Positions 1-6,119 of a DNA stretch of 10,777 bases are shown in pieces. Position 1 is the stretch's first letter. The number at the start of each line of letters is the position of its first letter. Under the pieces are notes generated by a model. The model saw only the letters and a list, made by a program, of their open reading frames with translations, did no database searches and was not told the DNA's origin. A program made the translations under genes and the position numbers. Where the stretch lies: positions 1 through 10,777 of the forward strand of contig CAAGKE010000266.1 in NCBI GenBank assembly GCA_900770325.1. Direction: 5' to 3'. The stretch comes from Lachnospiraceae bacterium (lineage in GTDB: Bacteria; Bacillota; Clostridia; Lachnospirales; Lachnospiraceae).

Positions 1-22
1 GGATACACTGCCCGGATTTCCT

Positions 23-53
23 GTTACTGTTCACGCGGCATTCTTGAAACAGA
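23..53 (-). repeat. 31-bp intergenic repeat unit, copy A
   Basis: This 31-bp stretch lies just past the 3' end of the first oxidoreductase gene and recurs at 10428-10458 with a single mismatch (ttcttg against ttattg). It joins the core motif GTTACTGTTCAC to a GCGGCATTCTTGAAACAGA tail. Read on the minus strand it begins TTTCAAGAA and ends GTGAACAGTAAC. The TTTCAAGAA end is also the start of the longer hairpin repeat at 4541, so the short unit may be that element with its hairpin removed. The sequence identity is seen directly; the shared origin is inference. Confidence 0.75.
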
Positions 54-56
54 TGT

Positions 57-77
57 TCCGCGAGATTTTTTCGCGGA
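57..77. other. Small 7-bp hairpin after the oxidoreductase gene
   Basis: TCCGCGA (57-63) pairs with TCGCGGA (71-77) around a 7-nt loop. It lies 11 bases beyond the stop codon of the minus-strand oxidoreductase gene, where a terminator would be expected. However, the bases that follow on the minus strand are not a T-run, so it is at best a weak terminator or an RNA-stabilising stem. Confidence 0.35.
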
Positions 78-88
78 GAATGCTCATA

Positions 89-1069
89 TCACCACACTTC
101 TCCCGGATAGCGCATCTGCCATTCCTTACGCACCCTCGTCATGATCTCCATCACATCAGAGGAATAATCCAGCTTCATCACTCCGGCATCCCCGGAAATC
201 ACTGCCTGCTCCATATCCTCCATCTCATACTGCAGAGCCAGACGGGTCTCCCCGGCCTCCACGATTCTCTGTTCTCCTGTTTCGGCATCTACGATCACTG
301 CCCGCTGAGCCCGGGGATATTCCATAATCTCTATGTACGCCTTTTCACAGCTTATGACAGCCCGCTTGGGCTGTTTGGAATGCATGGAAAGCGCCACTGT
401 GGCCATCTGTCCGGCCGGATTCATAAGCAGCATGGATGCCTGCTCATCGGAACCGGTGGGAGAAGCCTTTCTCTGGCTGAGTATCTGATCCGGCGCTTCC
501 TCCATAAAACTTCTTACGATGCTGAGAGCATAGACGCCAATATCCAGCATGGCACCGCCGGCCAGATCCATATTGAAAAAACGGTTGGACATATTATATT
601 CCTTATAGCTTCCGAAATTCAGCGTCATGATCTGAGGTCTTCCGATCTGTCCGCTTTCCACGATCTCCCACAGCTTTTTGTAAAGAGGCATATGCCAGAT
701 GGTCATTGCTTCTGCCAGCACAAGCCCCCTCTCTCCGGCCAGTATTTTCAGTTCTTCTAATTCCCGGCTGTTCAGAGTGATGGATTTCTCCGCCAGCACA
801 TGTTTTCCATGTAAAAGTGATTGCCTGATAAACTCATAATGGGTATTATGGGGAGTGGTGATATAGATAATATCCAGCTGGTCATCCTGATACATCTCCT
901 CATAAGAAGTATATAATTTCCTGACCCCGTATTTTTCAGCGAAAGCTGCCCCCTTCTCCTGAGTCCGGTTGCATACTCCGTACAGCCTCCTGTTCTCATT
1001 CTGAAGAGTCTGCGCCATTTCATTTGCGATCACTCCGGTTCCCAGCACCGCCCAGTTCAGCTCTCTCAT
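89..1069 (-). CDS. Gfo/Idh/MocA family NAD(P)-dependent oxidoreductase (operon distal)
   Basis: Cytoplasmic oxidoreductase of 326 aa, a normal length for the family. The N-terminal Rossmann fold carries the dinucleotide-binding motif LGTGVIA (residues 9-15). The TTPHNTHY segment (71-78) and HVLAEKS (90-96) hold the family's E-K pair, with serine where many members have proline. The C-terminal alpha/beta domain contains DIGVYALS (176-183). The family oxidises or reduces sugars, polyols and related diols; this sequence most resembles the dihydrodiol dehydrogenase-like branch, and the substrate is unknown. The start at 1069 is chosen because its ATG overlaps the transporter's TGA (ATGA) and a GGGGGAG Shine-Dalgarno sits just upstream; a longer in-frame extension inside the transporter gene has no support. 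It is a paralogue of the oxidoreductase at 3335-4303, with clear similarity around the E-K region. Expression is probably translationally coupled to the transporter. Confidence 0.9.
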   Translation of the reverse strand: MRELNWAVLGTGVIANEMAQTLQNENRRLYGVCNRTQEKGAAFAEKYGVRKLYTSYEEMYQDDQLDIIYITTPHNTHYEFIRQSLLHGKHVLAEKSITLNSRELEELKILAGERGLVLAEAMTIWHMPLYKKLWEIVESGQIGRPQIMTLNFGSYKEYNMSNRFFNMDLAGGAMLDIGVYALSIVRSFMEEAPDQILSQRKASPTGSDEQASMLLMNPAGQMATVALSMHSKQPKRAVISCEKAYIEIMEYPRAQRAVIVDAETGEQRIVEAGETRLALQYEMEDMEQAVISGDAGVMKLDYSSDVMEIMTRVRKEWQMRYPGEVW

Positions 1070-2331
1070 ACTGCTCCCCCTCTCTCTTCCGTTTTTCCGT
1101 CCGCTGCGCGTACAGATTTTGCAAATAATACGATTCCAATAAGAAAAACAAAAATCAAAACGCCAATTCCCATATTCTGCTTTCCTGTGGCCTGAGATAC
1201 GACACCGACCAGAGTGGTTCCCACAAAAGACGCGCCTTTTCCGCAAATATCCAGCAGTCCGAAGTATTCTCCTGATTTTTCTGCAGGGATGATCTTTGCA
1301 AAATGGGATCTGGAAAGTGCCTGAACACCGCCCTGGAACAGTCCCACACAAACTGCCAGAATCCAGAAATGAATCTGGCTGCTCATAAACATGGCAAACA
1401 GAACGACTCCTGTATAAGCTGCAATACAGATCATGATCAGCCGGTCGGAGGAATACTTTTCAGACAGCCTTCCAAAAGCGATGGCCGAGGGAAAAGCCAC
1501 GATCTGAGTCACTAAGAGTGCCAGCAGCAGACCTGTGGTATTCAGGCCCAGAGCCGTACCGTATGCCGTAGCCATATCAATAATGGTATACACACCATCG
1601 ATATAAAAGAAATAAGCCAGAAGAAACAGCAGCACTCTTGAATTTCCCTTTAATCCCTTCAGAGTATGCCATAATCTGCGGAAACTGTTTGCAACTGCAT
1701 GGGGCTGACGTTCCACATAATGAAGCTGCTTATAGCTTTTCAGCAGAGGTATGGTAACCACAAACCACCAGACCGCCACTATGGCGAAGGAGATCATCAT
1801 CGCTGTCGACATGGAAATACCGATGGCGTCTTTTCCAAGTACAACCAGAAGACTGGCCAGAAACGGAATGCAGCTTCCAATATATCCCCAGGCATATCCC
1901 TGGGAGGATATCTGATCAAACCGGTCCTCCGTGGTTACATCCGCAAGCATGGAATCATAAAAAACCAGCGTGGCAGAGTAACTTGTCTTTGCGATCACAA
2001 AGAGGATCAGAAAAGAGATCCAGGTATGGCACAGCCCCAAAGCAATACAGCCCGCCACTCCCACAAGCAAAAATACAGCAAACAGAGGTTTCTTAAAATT
2101 CTTATAATCGGAGATCGTTCCGAATAACGGCCCCACAAATACCACAAGTATCGTGACAATAGAAGCCGCATAACCCCAATAGGCCAGATAATCTACAGAA
2201 GAAAGCCCCACCTTATCCGCCAGAAAATTAAAATAAATCGGCATAATCGTGGTTGCAAGCAGCACAAAAGCTGAATTTCCCACATCATACAGGATCCACG
2301 ATTTTTCCAGTTTCGTCAGTTTATGTTTCAT
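1066..2331 (-). CDS. UMF1-family MFS transporter (Atg22/BtlA-like)
   Basis: Integral membrane transporter of 421 aa with about twelve hydrophobic segments. It begins MKHKLTKLEKSWILYDVGNS, a typical opening for the UMF1 branch of the major facilitator superfamily (Atg22-like fold). Other hallmarks are LVFYDSMLADV followed by the RFDQISSQGYAWGYIG loop, and GGVQALSRSHFAKIIP, which is characteristic of UMF1 proteins. The start at 2331 is set by an AAGGAGG ribosome site five bases upstream and by the family's usual N-terminus; an in-frame ATG 32 codons earlier lies in repeat-derived intergenic sequence and is rejected. The stop overlaps the next gene's start by ATGA. Substrates of bacterial UMF1 proteins are poorly known. 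Placement between two oxidoreductase genes suggests it moves their substrate or product, but that is inference. Confidence 0.88.
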   Translation of the reverse strand: MKHKLTKLEKSWILYDVGNSAFVLLATTIMPIYFNFLADKVGLSSVDYLAYWGYAASIVTILVVFVGPLFGTISDYKNFKKPLFAVFLLVGVAGCIALGLCHTWISFLILFVIAKTSYSATLVFYDSMLADVTTEDRFDQISSQGYAWGYIGSCIPFLASLLVVLGKDAIGISMSTAMMISFAIVAVWWFVVTIPLLKSYKQLHYVERQPHAVANSFRRLWHTLKGLKGNSRVLLFLLAYFFYIDGVYTIIDMATAYGTALGLNTTGLLLALLVTQIVAFPSAIAFGRLSEKYSSDRLIMICIAAYTGVVLFAMFMSSQIHFWILAVCVGLFQGGVQALSRSHFAKIIPAEKSGEYFGLLDICGKGASFVGTTLVGVVSQATGKQNMGIGVLIFVFLIGIVLFAKSVRAADGKTEERGGAV

Positions 2332-2355
2332 TTTTCCTCCTTCCGGATGCTCCCG

Positions 2356-2420
2356 GTTACTGTTTGCATACCACTGTTTTGCGGGGTATTTTCCGTTACT
2401 GTTCGTGCCACTGCGGGGCG
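2356..2420. repeat. Imperfect tandem direct repeat in the transporter leader
   Basis: Two adjacent copies of a unit of about 30 bp can be aligned. The first (2356-2386) runs GTTACTGTTTGC, then CCACTG, then GCGGGG. The second (2395-2420) runs GTTACTGTTCGTG, then CCACTG, then CGGGGCG, with short deletions between blocks. Both contain the GTTACTGTT core found across the window's intergenic gaps. The pair lies in the 150-bp gap between the phospholipase-like gene and the transporter gene, immediately upstream of the transporter's ribosome binding site. Confidence 0.6.
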
Positions 2421-2453
2421 TTTTCACCCACCTTTTCAGTCGCTTTGCTGCAG

Positions 2454-2478
2454 CAAGAACGCCAGAGGCGTTCTTGAA
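2454..2478 (-). repeat. Hairpin end of the dispersed repeat, inverted copy
   Basis: CAAGAACGCC (2454-2463) and GGCGTTCTTG (2467-2476) form a perfect 10-bp stem with a 3-nt AGA loop. The reverse complement of 2454-2478 is identical over 25 bp to 10681-10705, so this is an inverted copy of the hairpin end of that repeat. The flank beyond it (CTGCAGC on the minus strand against CCGCGGC) is only partly similar, so the copy is diverged or truncated. It lies three bases from the stop codon of the phospholipase-like gene (stop at 2484-2482), in the 3' flank of that gene. No T-run follows on the minus strand, so it is not a standard intrinsic terminator. Confidence 0.8.
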
Positions 2479-2481
2479 TCG

Positions 2482-3285
2482 TTACCCCTCAAATGTACGC
2501 TCATATTTTTCATCCAGCACCAGATTTCCTGTCTCAAACGACTGATACATCTCCGTAATCATCTCCACTGCCAGATCCACTGCCTGCCGGTACAGAAGAA
2601 TCAGGCGCTGCGTACTCTCCCGGCATTTTTCATTCGGGTGATAATTTACGATCAGGCCATCCATTTTCTCCAGTTTCCCCGCCAGCTTCAAAAGTCCCCG
2701 CACCACTGTTCTTTTCCCTTTTCCCGGTGCCACAAAGAAATTATTGTAAAAACGAGTGGAACGCAAAGCCTCCTGCACCTGTGCCACGGAAAAATCAGAA
2801 AAAATGTGCTGTATCACCGCCGCCTCCCGGATATCCGAACTGACATGATTCGCCGGGCGGTGGCTCAGGGGATCATATCCATCGTGTATCATCAATGCCC
2901 GGTCAAATTCCGTCTCAATCTCTGAGTGAGTCACACCTGTCTTTTCCATCCATTCCCCCACCAGAGGATGGCAGGTACAATCCAGAGCGAAATGACAGAG
3001 AAATCCGTAAATGTAGATCTCCACTGCCTCTTTTTCCACTCCCCGGTACTTCTGTGCTTTTTCAAACATCTCCGTAAAAACATCCGTTCCCTGCCACTGA
3101 TGCATACGGCTGCCGTAATAATTTACTTCATTTGACCCCAGCGGCCGGTAGTAAAACAGAATATCCGGACCGTGCAGACCAATGCGGAACAGACGCTGCT
3201 CTTTCCGTATCACCTTCCGGATCGGCTCCGGCAGCTTTTTCAAAACATCTTTTCCAAATCTGTAATGCGCATATGTGGATGGCAT
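2482..3285 (-). CDS. Zinc-dependent phospholipase C-like protein
   Basis: Protein of 267 aa resembling the zinc-dependent phospholipase C / S1-P1 nuclease-like fold (Zn_dep_PLPC). Likely metal ligands are spaced as the family requires: H7 in STYAHYRFG, H38 and D41 in IGLHGPDILF, and H98, D102 and H106 in GFLCHFALDCTCHP, followed by acidic and histidine residues around H120-E124. Unlike secreted clostridial phospholipases it has no signal peptide, so it is probably cytoplasmic and need not act on phospholipids. The start at 3285 has a good GGAGGAAGGA ribosome site. It lies 49 bp downstream of one oxidoreductase gene and 150 bp upstream of the transporter gene, in an apparent operon. The fold assignment is fairly secure; the substrate and reaction are unknown. 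Confidence 0.82.
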   Translation of the reverse strand: MPSTYAHYRFGKDVLKKLPEPIRKVIRKEQRLFRIGLHGPDILFYYRPLGSNEVNYYGSRMHQWQGTDVFTEMFEKAQKYRGVEKEAVEIYIYGFLCHFALDCTCHPLVGEWMEKTGVTHSEIETEFDRALMIHDGYDPLSHRPANHVSSDIREAAVIQHIFSDFSVAQVQEALRSTRFYNNFFVAPGKGKRTVVRGLLKLAGKLEKMDGLIVNYHPNEKCRESTQRLILLYRQAVDLAVEMITEMYQSFETGNLVLDEKYERTFEG

Positions 3286-3311
3286 AATTCCTTCCTCCGT
3301 TCAGATTTTGT

Positions 3312-3330
3312 GTTACGTAAACAGTAACCG
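3312..3330 (+). repeat. GTTACTGTT-type intergenic motif in the operon gap
   Basis: The 49-bp gap between the oxidoreductase stop and the phospholipase-like start contains AAACAGTAACCG on the plus strand (CGGTTACTGTTT on the minus). It is bounded by a short inverted repeat, GTTAC (3312-3316) and GTAAC (3324-3328). This matches the GTTACTGTTTGC variant at 2356 and belongs to the motif family seen in other gaps. Its function is not known. Confidence 0.5.
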
Positions 3331-3334
3331 TGTT

Positions 3335-4303
3335 TTACTCACAGGGAAATTTCATTCCCCAGGATTCGCGGATCTGATCCATCAGCTTCATGACCCGCAG
3401 TGTTTCCGCATGGGGCATCTGAGGACATTCACTTTTTCCTTCCCGGATCGCTTCCATGCAGGCAATTACCTCGTACTCATAACCGTTGATCTGTTCCGGT
3501 ACCTGATACCTGGCTGTCATCTTTCTTTCCAGATCGAACACACGGATTTCCTCACAGTTATTGATATTCTGAACCTCTATATATCCCTTATCTCCGTTAA
3601 TCACACCCTGCCGGTCTGTCTGGGCCAGCATATCGCTGTGGAGCACAGCCATTCTTCCATCCTCAAAAATCAGCGTGATGCTGTTCATCCAGTCGATTCC
3701 CCTGGGAGACATCACCGCACTGGAGATCACTTCTTTGATCTCGCTGTGGAAGGCCATCAGCGCAAAATTAATGGGATAAACTCCCAGATCCAGCAATGCC
3801 CCGCCGGCCAGCTCCGGATTCTGCAGCCGGTCCACATGAGGCAGCACATATCCCAGATTGGCGGTCAGAGAAGTCACCTTTCCGATCACGCCGCTCTCCA
3901 CCAGGTCATCGATCATCTTTCTGCTGGGCATATATCTGGTCCAGATCGCCTCCGCCAGCAAAAGTCCTTTTTCTTCCGCCAGGCTGATCAGCTCCTGTGC
4001 CTGCACTGCGTTCACTGTAAAAGCCTTTTCCACCAGCACATGTTTCCCATGCTCCAGGCACATTTTTGCATACTGATAATGATGGGAATGGGGTGTAGCC
4101 ACATAGACCAGCTCCACCTGCGGATCCTCCAGCATTTCCTCATAGGAGCCATAGGCTTTTGAAAATCCCCATTTATCCGCAAATACCTGCGCCCGCTCCA
4201 GACTTCTGGAGGCCACAGCGTAGCGCTCCACCTCTTTTAATCCGGACACTGCCTCCGCCATACAGTTCGCTATGCCTCCCGGGGCCAGAATTGAAAACTT
4301 CAT
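3335..4303 (-). CDS. Gfo/Idh/MocA family NAD(P)-dependent oxidoreductase (operon proximal)
   Basis: First gene of the four-gene minus-strand unit, 322 aa. The N-terminal Rossmann domain begins MKFSILAPGGIAN; the usual GxGxxA dinucleotide motif appears as APGGIA (residues 7-12), with alanine in place of the first glycine. ATPHSHHY (69-76) and HVLVEKAFTVN (88-98) supply the family's E-K pair. The C-terminal domain holds DLGVYPINFA (172-181). The EKAFTVN and AEAIWTRYMP segments (118-126 for the latter) resemble the trans-1,2-dihydrodiol / D-xylose dehydrogenase branch, so a sugar- or diol-type substrate is plausible but unproven. The start at 4303 has a strong AAGGAGG site eight bases upstream. 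It is a paralogue of the gene at 89-1069, so the two bracket the phospholipase-like and transporter genes. Confidence 0.9.
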   Translation of the reverse strand: MKFSILAPGGIANCMAEAVSGLKEVERYAVASRSLERAQVFADKWGFSKAYGSYEEMLEDPQVELVYVATPHSHHYQYAKMCLEHGKHVLVEKAFTVNAVQAQELISLAEEKGLLLAEAIWTRYMPSRKMIDDLVESGVIGKVTSLTANLGYVLPHVDRLQNPELAGGALLDLGVYPINFALMAFHSEIKEVISSAVMSPRGIDWMNSITLIFEDGRMAVLHSDMLAQTDRQGVINGDKGYIEVQNINNCEEIRVFDLERKMTARYQVPEQINGYEYEVIACMEAIREGKSECPQMPHAETLRVMKLMDQIRESWGMKFPCE

Positions 4304-4484
4304 AAATACTTCCTCCTTAATTCTATTCTTGCCAAATACTTTGTTTTCTAAAAATCTCCAGACAAAATCTTATGTTTTATTCTAACAAATCCGGGGACAA
4401 AATGCTACCATTTATCACAAAAGAGACTTGATTGCTTTTTATATATATTCTGGGGATGAGGGTTCAGTATTGGCATATAACCAT
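4304..4484. other. AT-rich upstream region of the oxidoreductase operon
   Basis: This stretch between the uraA terminator and the first oxidoreductase gene is AT-rich and should hold the operon's promoter on the minus strand. The ribosome site (cctcctt on the plus strand, 4312-4318) is clear. A TAGAAT -10-like hexamer lies at 4384-4379, but no good -35 box stands 16-18 bases upstream of it, so no promoter is asserted. I see no riboswitch or gene in it. Confidence 0.4.
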
Positions 4485-4527
4485 AAAAGGATCCGGCAGA
4501 TGCGTGTGAGCGTACTGCCGGATCCTT
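4485..4527 (-). terminator. Intrinsic terminator for uraA
   Basis: AAGGATCCGGCAG (4487-4499) pairs perfectly with CTGCCGGATCCTT (4515-4527), a 13-bp GC-rich stem with a 15-nt loop. On the minus strand the stem is followed by TTTT (4488-4485), as expected for a terminator of the minus-strand uraA gene. The plus side is also T-rich (CTTCTTTG), so it may work in both directions. It sits about 110 nt past the uraA stop, with the dispersed repeat in between. Confidence 0.75.
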
Positions 4528-4530
4528 CTT

Positions 4531-4637
4531 TGTCTTCTGTTTCAAGAACGCCTCCGGCGTTCTTGCCGCGGCGTGATCGAATGCGAAGCATTCTTCCACT
4601 GACCACGCCTGCGATCCGCCGGAGGCTTTATCTTGGA
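4531..4637 (+). repeat. Dispersed hairpin repeat of about 107 bp, copy 1
   Basis: From 4541 to 4637 this matches 10681-10777 at 96 of 97 positions; weaker similarity extends left to 4531. CAAGAACGCC (4543-4552) and GGCGTTCTTG (4556-4565) form a perfect 10-bp stem with a TCC loop. A second structure follows: outer arms GGCGTG (4570-4575) and CACGCC (4604-4609) enclose GAATGC-GAA-GCATTC (4579-4593). The repeat ends against the stop codon of uraA, so it would be transcribed as that gene's 3' untranslated region. It holds no plausible gene. The only difference from copy 2 in the core lies in the first hairpin's loop. Confidence 0.9.
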
Positions 4638-6014
4638 TTACTGATGGATTCCTCTGTTCTGATCGCCTGCTTCATTTACGCCGAACTCATAATCGTTACC
4701 CGGAAGGATAATGTTCAGCAGAATACCTGCGATTGCAGCAATGGCCAGAGCCGTCAGTGTAATGCTGGTGCCTGCCACGGTAAAGGTAATACCGCTGCTG
4801 AAGCCCAGACCGCAGACGAAGATCACGCCTGCGATGATCAGATTTCTGGATTTGGTCAGATCTACTTTGTTCTCTACCACGTTACGAACACCAATAGCAG
4901 AAATCATACCATAAAGCATGAAGCTTACGCCGCCGATAATGGATGCCGGCATGGTGCTGATGATGGCAGAAACCTTGGGGATGAAGCTGACGATTACTGC
5001 AAATACCGCAGCGATCCGGATCACACGGGGATCGTATACCTTACTCAGCTCCAGCACACCGGTATTTTCGCCGTAGGTCGTATTGGCAGGGCCGCCGATC
5101 AGACCTGCAAGTGAGGTGGCAAGGCCATCCCCCATCAGGGTTCTGTGCAGGCCCGGCTCTGCCAGGAAGTTCTCACCTACCGTAGCGGAAATAGCAGACA
5201 TATCGCCCACATGCTCCATCATGGTAGCAATGGCAATGGGAGCCATTACCAGAATTGCGGTAATATCAAATTTGCAGATCTGGAAAGGCGGAAGCCCTAC
5301 CCATCCTGCGGATGCTACGCTGGAAAAACTCAGAATCGCTGATCCATCCGGATTGGTAATGCCGCAGGCGTTCATGATCAGCGCAACTGCATAAGAGATC
5401 ACCACACCCATCAAGATCGGGATAATTTTAAACATTCCCTTACCCCAGATATTGAAAATAATAATAACAGCTAATGCCACCAGGGCCAGAAACCAGTTTG
5501 TACTTGCATTGCTGATGGCAGAAGACGCCAGACTCAGACCGATACAGATAATAACCGGACCGGTTACCACCGGAGGAAGGAAACGCATAACACGTTTTAC
5601 ACCCACCAGACGGATCACCAATGCCATTACCAGATACAGCAGACCTGCCACAACCACACCGCCGCAGGCATAAGCCGCCTTTTCATTCACTGCCATGTCC
5701 GCATAGATTCCTGTGTTCAGGTTCGCCACTGTGGAGAAACCGCCCAGGAATGCAAAGGAAGAACCTAAAAACGCAGGTACCTTCATCTTGGAACAAACAT
5801 GGAACAGCAGGGTGCCAAAACCGGCACAAAACAGGGTAACCGATACGGTCAGACCTCTGCTGACATCTTCCCCGCAGGCCTGTACAAAGTAGCTGTTTAC
5901 CAGAATGGGGACCAGGATGGTCGCGCCGAACATGGCGAACATATGCTGCAGTCCCAGCAGCAGCATCTTGGGTACTCCCAGCTTTCTGGCGTCACGAATT
6001 GCTTCTTGATTCAT
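4638..6014 (-). CDS. uraA: Uracil permease (nucleobase:cation symporter-2 family)
   Basis: Integral membrane permease of 458 aa from the nucleobase-ascorbate / NCS2 family, importing uracil for pyrimidine salvage. The N-terminus has LLLGLQHMFAMFGATILVP (18-36), the family's first membrane helix. The substrate-binding signature is present: EHVGD (267-271) and GGPANTTYGENTGV (307-320), whose glutamates E267 and E316 correspond to the uracil-binding glutamates known in UraA. TYGENTGV and the PGLHRTLMGDGLAT stretch favour uracil over xanthine permeases. About fourteen hydrophobic segments are expected. The start at 6014 has a GAGGAGG ribosome site; an in-frame ATG 18 codons earlier overlaps the promoter region and lacks such a site. 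No pyr or purine genes adjoin it in this window. Confidence 0.92.
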   Translation of the reverse strand: MNQEAIRDARKLGVPKMLLLGLQHMFAMFGATILVPILVNSYFVQACGEDVSRGLTVSVTLFCAGFGTLLFHVCSKMKVPAFLGSSFAFLGGFSTVANLNTGIYADMAVNEKAAYACGGVVVAGLLYLVMALVIRLVGVKRVMRFLPPVVTGPVIICIGLSLASSAISNASTNWFLALVALAVIIIFNIWGKGMFKIIPILMGVVISYAVALIMNACGITNPDGSAILSFSSVASAGWVGLPPFQICKFDITAILVMAPIAIATMMEHVGDMSAISATVGENFLAEPGLHRTLMGDGLATSLAGLIGGPANTTYGENTGVLELSKVYDPRVIRIAAVFAVIVSFIPKVSAIISTMPASIIGGVSFMLYGMISAIGVRNVVENKVDLTKSRNLIIAGVIFVCGLGFSSGITFTVAGTSITLTALAIAAIAGILLNIILPGNDYEFGVNEAGDQNRGIHQ

Positions 6015-6042
6015 TTTAATCCTCCTCTTTCGCATTAAAATA

Positions 6043-6071
6043 ATTATATAGTGAATTGCGAAGCTCAAAAT
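6043..6071 (-). promoter_or_regulatory. Probable uraA promoter
   Basis: A perfect TATAAT lies at 6048-6043 on the minus strand, followed by an AT-rich start region and the uraA ribosome site. Transcription would begin about 20 nt before the ribosome site. The -35 region is poor (TTTTGA at 6070-6065, spacer 16). One arm of a 10-bp inverted repeat (6055-6064) lies in the spacer, which could place regulation there. The short leader leaves no room for a PyrR-type attenuator or a purine riboswitch. Confidence 0.5.
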
Positions 6072-6111
6072 CCTGACTGTTCACGTTGTTCACAGTAACA
6101 CGCTTCGCAAT
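6055..6111. repeat. Long inverted repeat between the foldase gene and uraA
   Basis: ATTGCGAAGC (6055-6064) is perfectly inverted as GCTTCGCAAT (6102-6111), with 37 bases between. The interior holds ACTGTTCACG (6076-6085) and, inverted, ACAGTAAC (6092-6099), related to the GTTACTGTTCAC motif elsewhere, and a smaller inverted pair ACTGT/ACAGT (6076-6080 and 6092-6096). The segment TGCGAAGC also occurs in the 107-bp repeat (4582-4589), so this may be a diverged relative. It lies between the lipoprotein stop codon and the uraA -10 box. Confidence 0.65.
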
Positions 6112-6119
6112 CATCTATT

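Noticed and set aside
57..77. An intrinsic terminator after the last oxidoreductase gene.
   Set aside because: A 7-bp stem exists but no T-run follows it on the minus strand, so it is listed only as a hairpin.
2332..2427. An N-terminal extension of 32 codons on the transporter gene.
   Set aside because: It is a translation of repeat-derived intergenic DNA. The internal ATG at 2331 has a strong ribosome site and gives the normal UMF1 N-terminus.
3275..4162. A 295-codon open frame on the plus strand, and similar long plus-strand frames at 44-760 and 4428-5114.
   Set aside because: They lie opposite well-supported genes, have His/Cys/Arg-rich compositions typical of antisense translation, and show no family resemblance or ribosome sites.
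4405..4599. A short minus-strand reading frame beginning MEECFAFDHAAARTPEAFL, with a second copy of the same peptide start at 10446-10739.
   Set aside because: The shared peptide is simply a translation of the dispersed DNA repeat. The two frames diverge as soon as the repeat ends, lack ribosome sites, and one runs through a terminator hairpin and the other through a promoter.
6015..6111. A PyrR attenuator or purine riboswitch ahead of the nucleobase permease.
   Set aside because: The predicted leader from the TATAAT is only about 20 nt to the ribosome site, and I see no terminator/antiterminator pair or riboswitch core.
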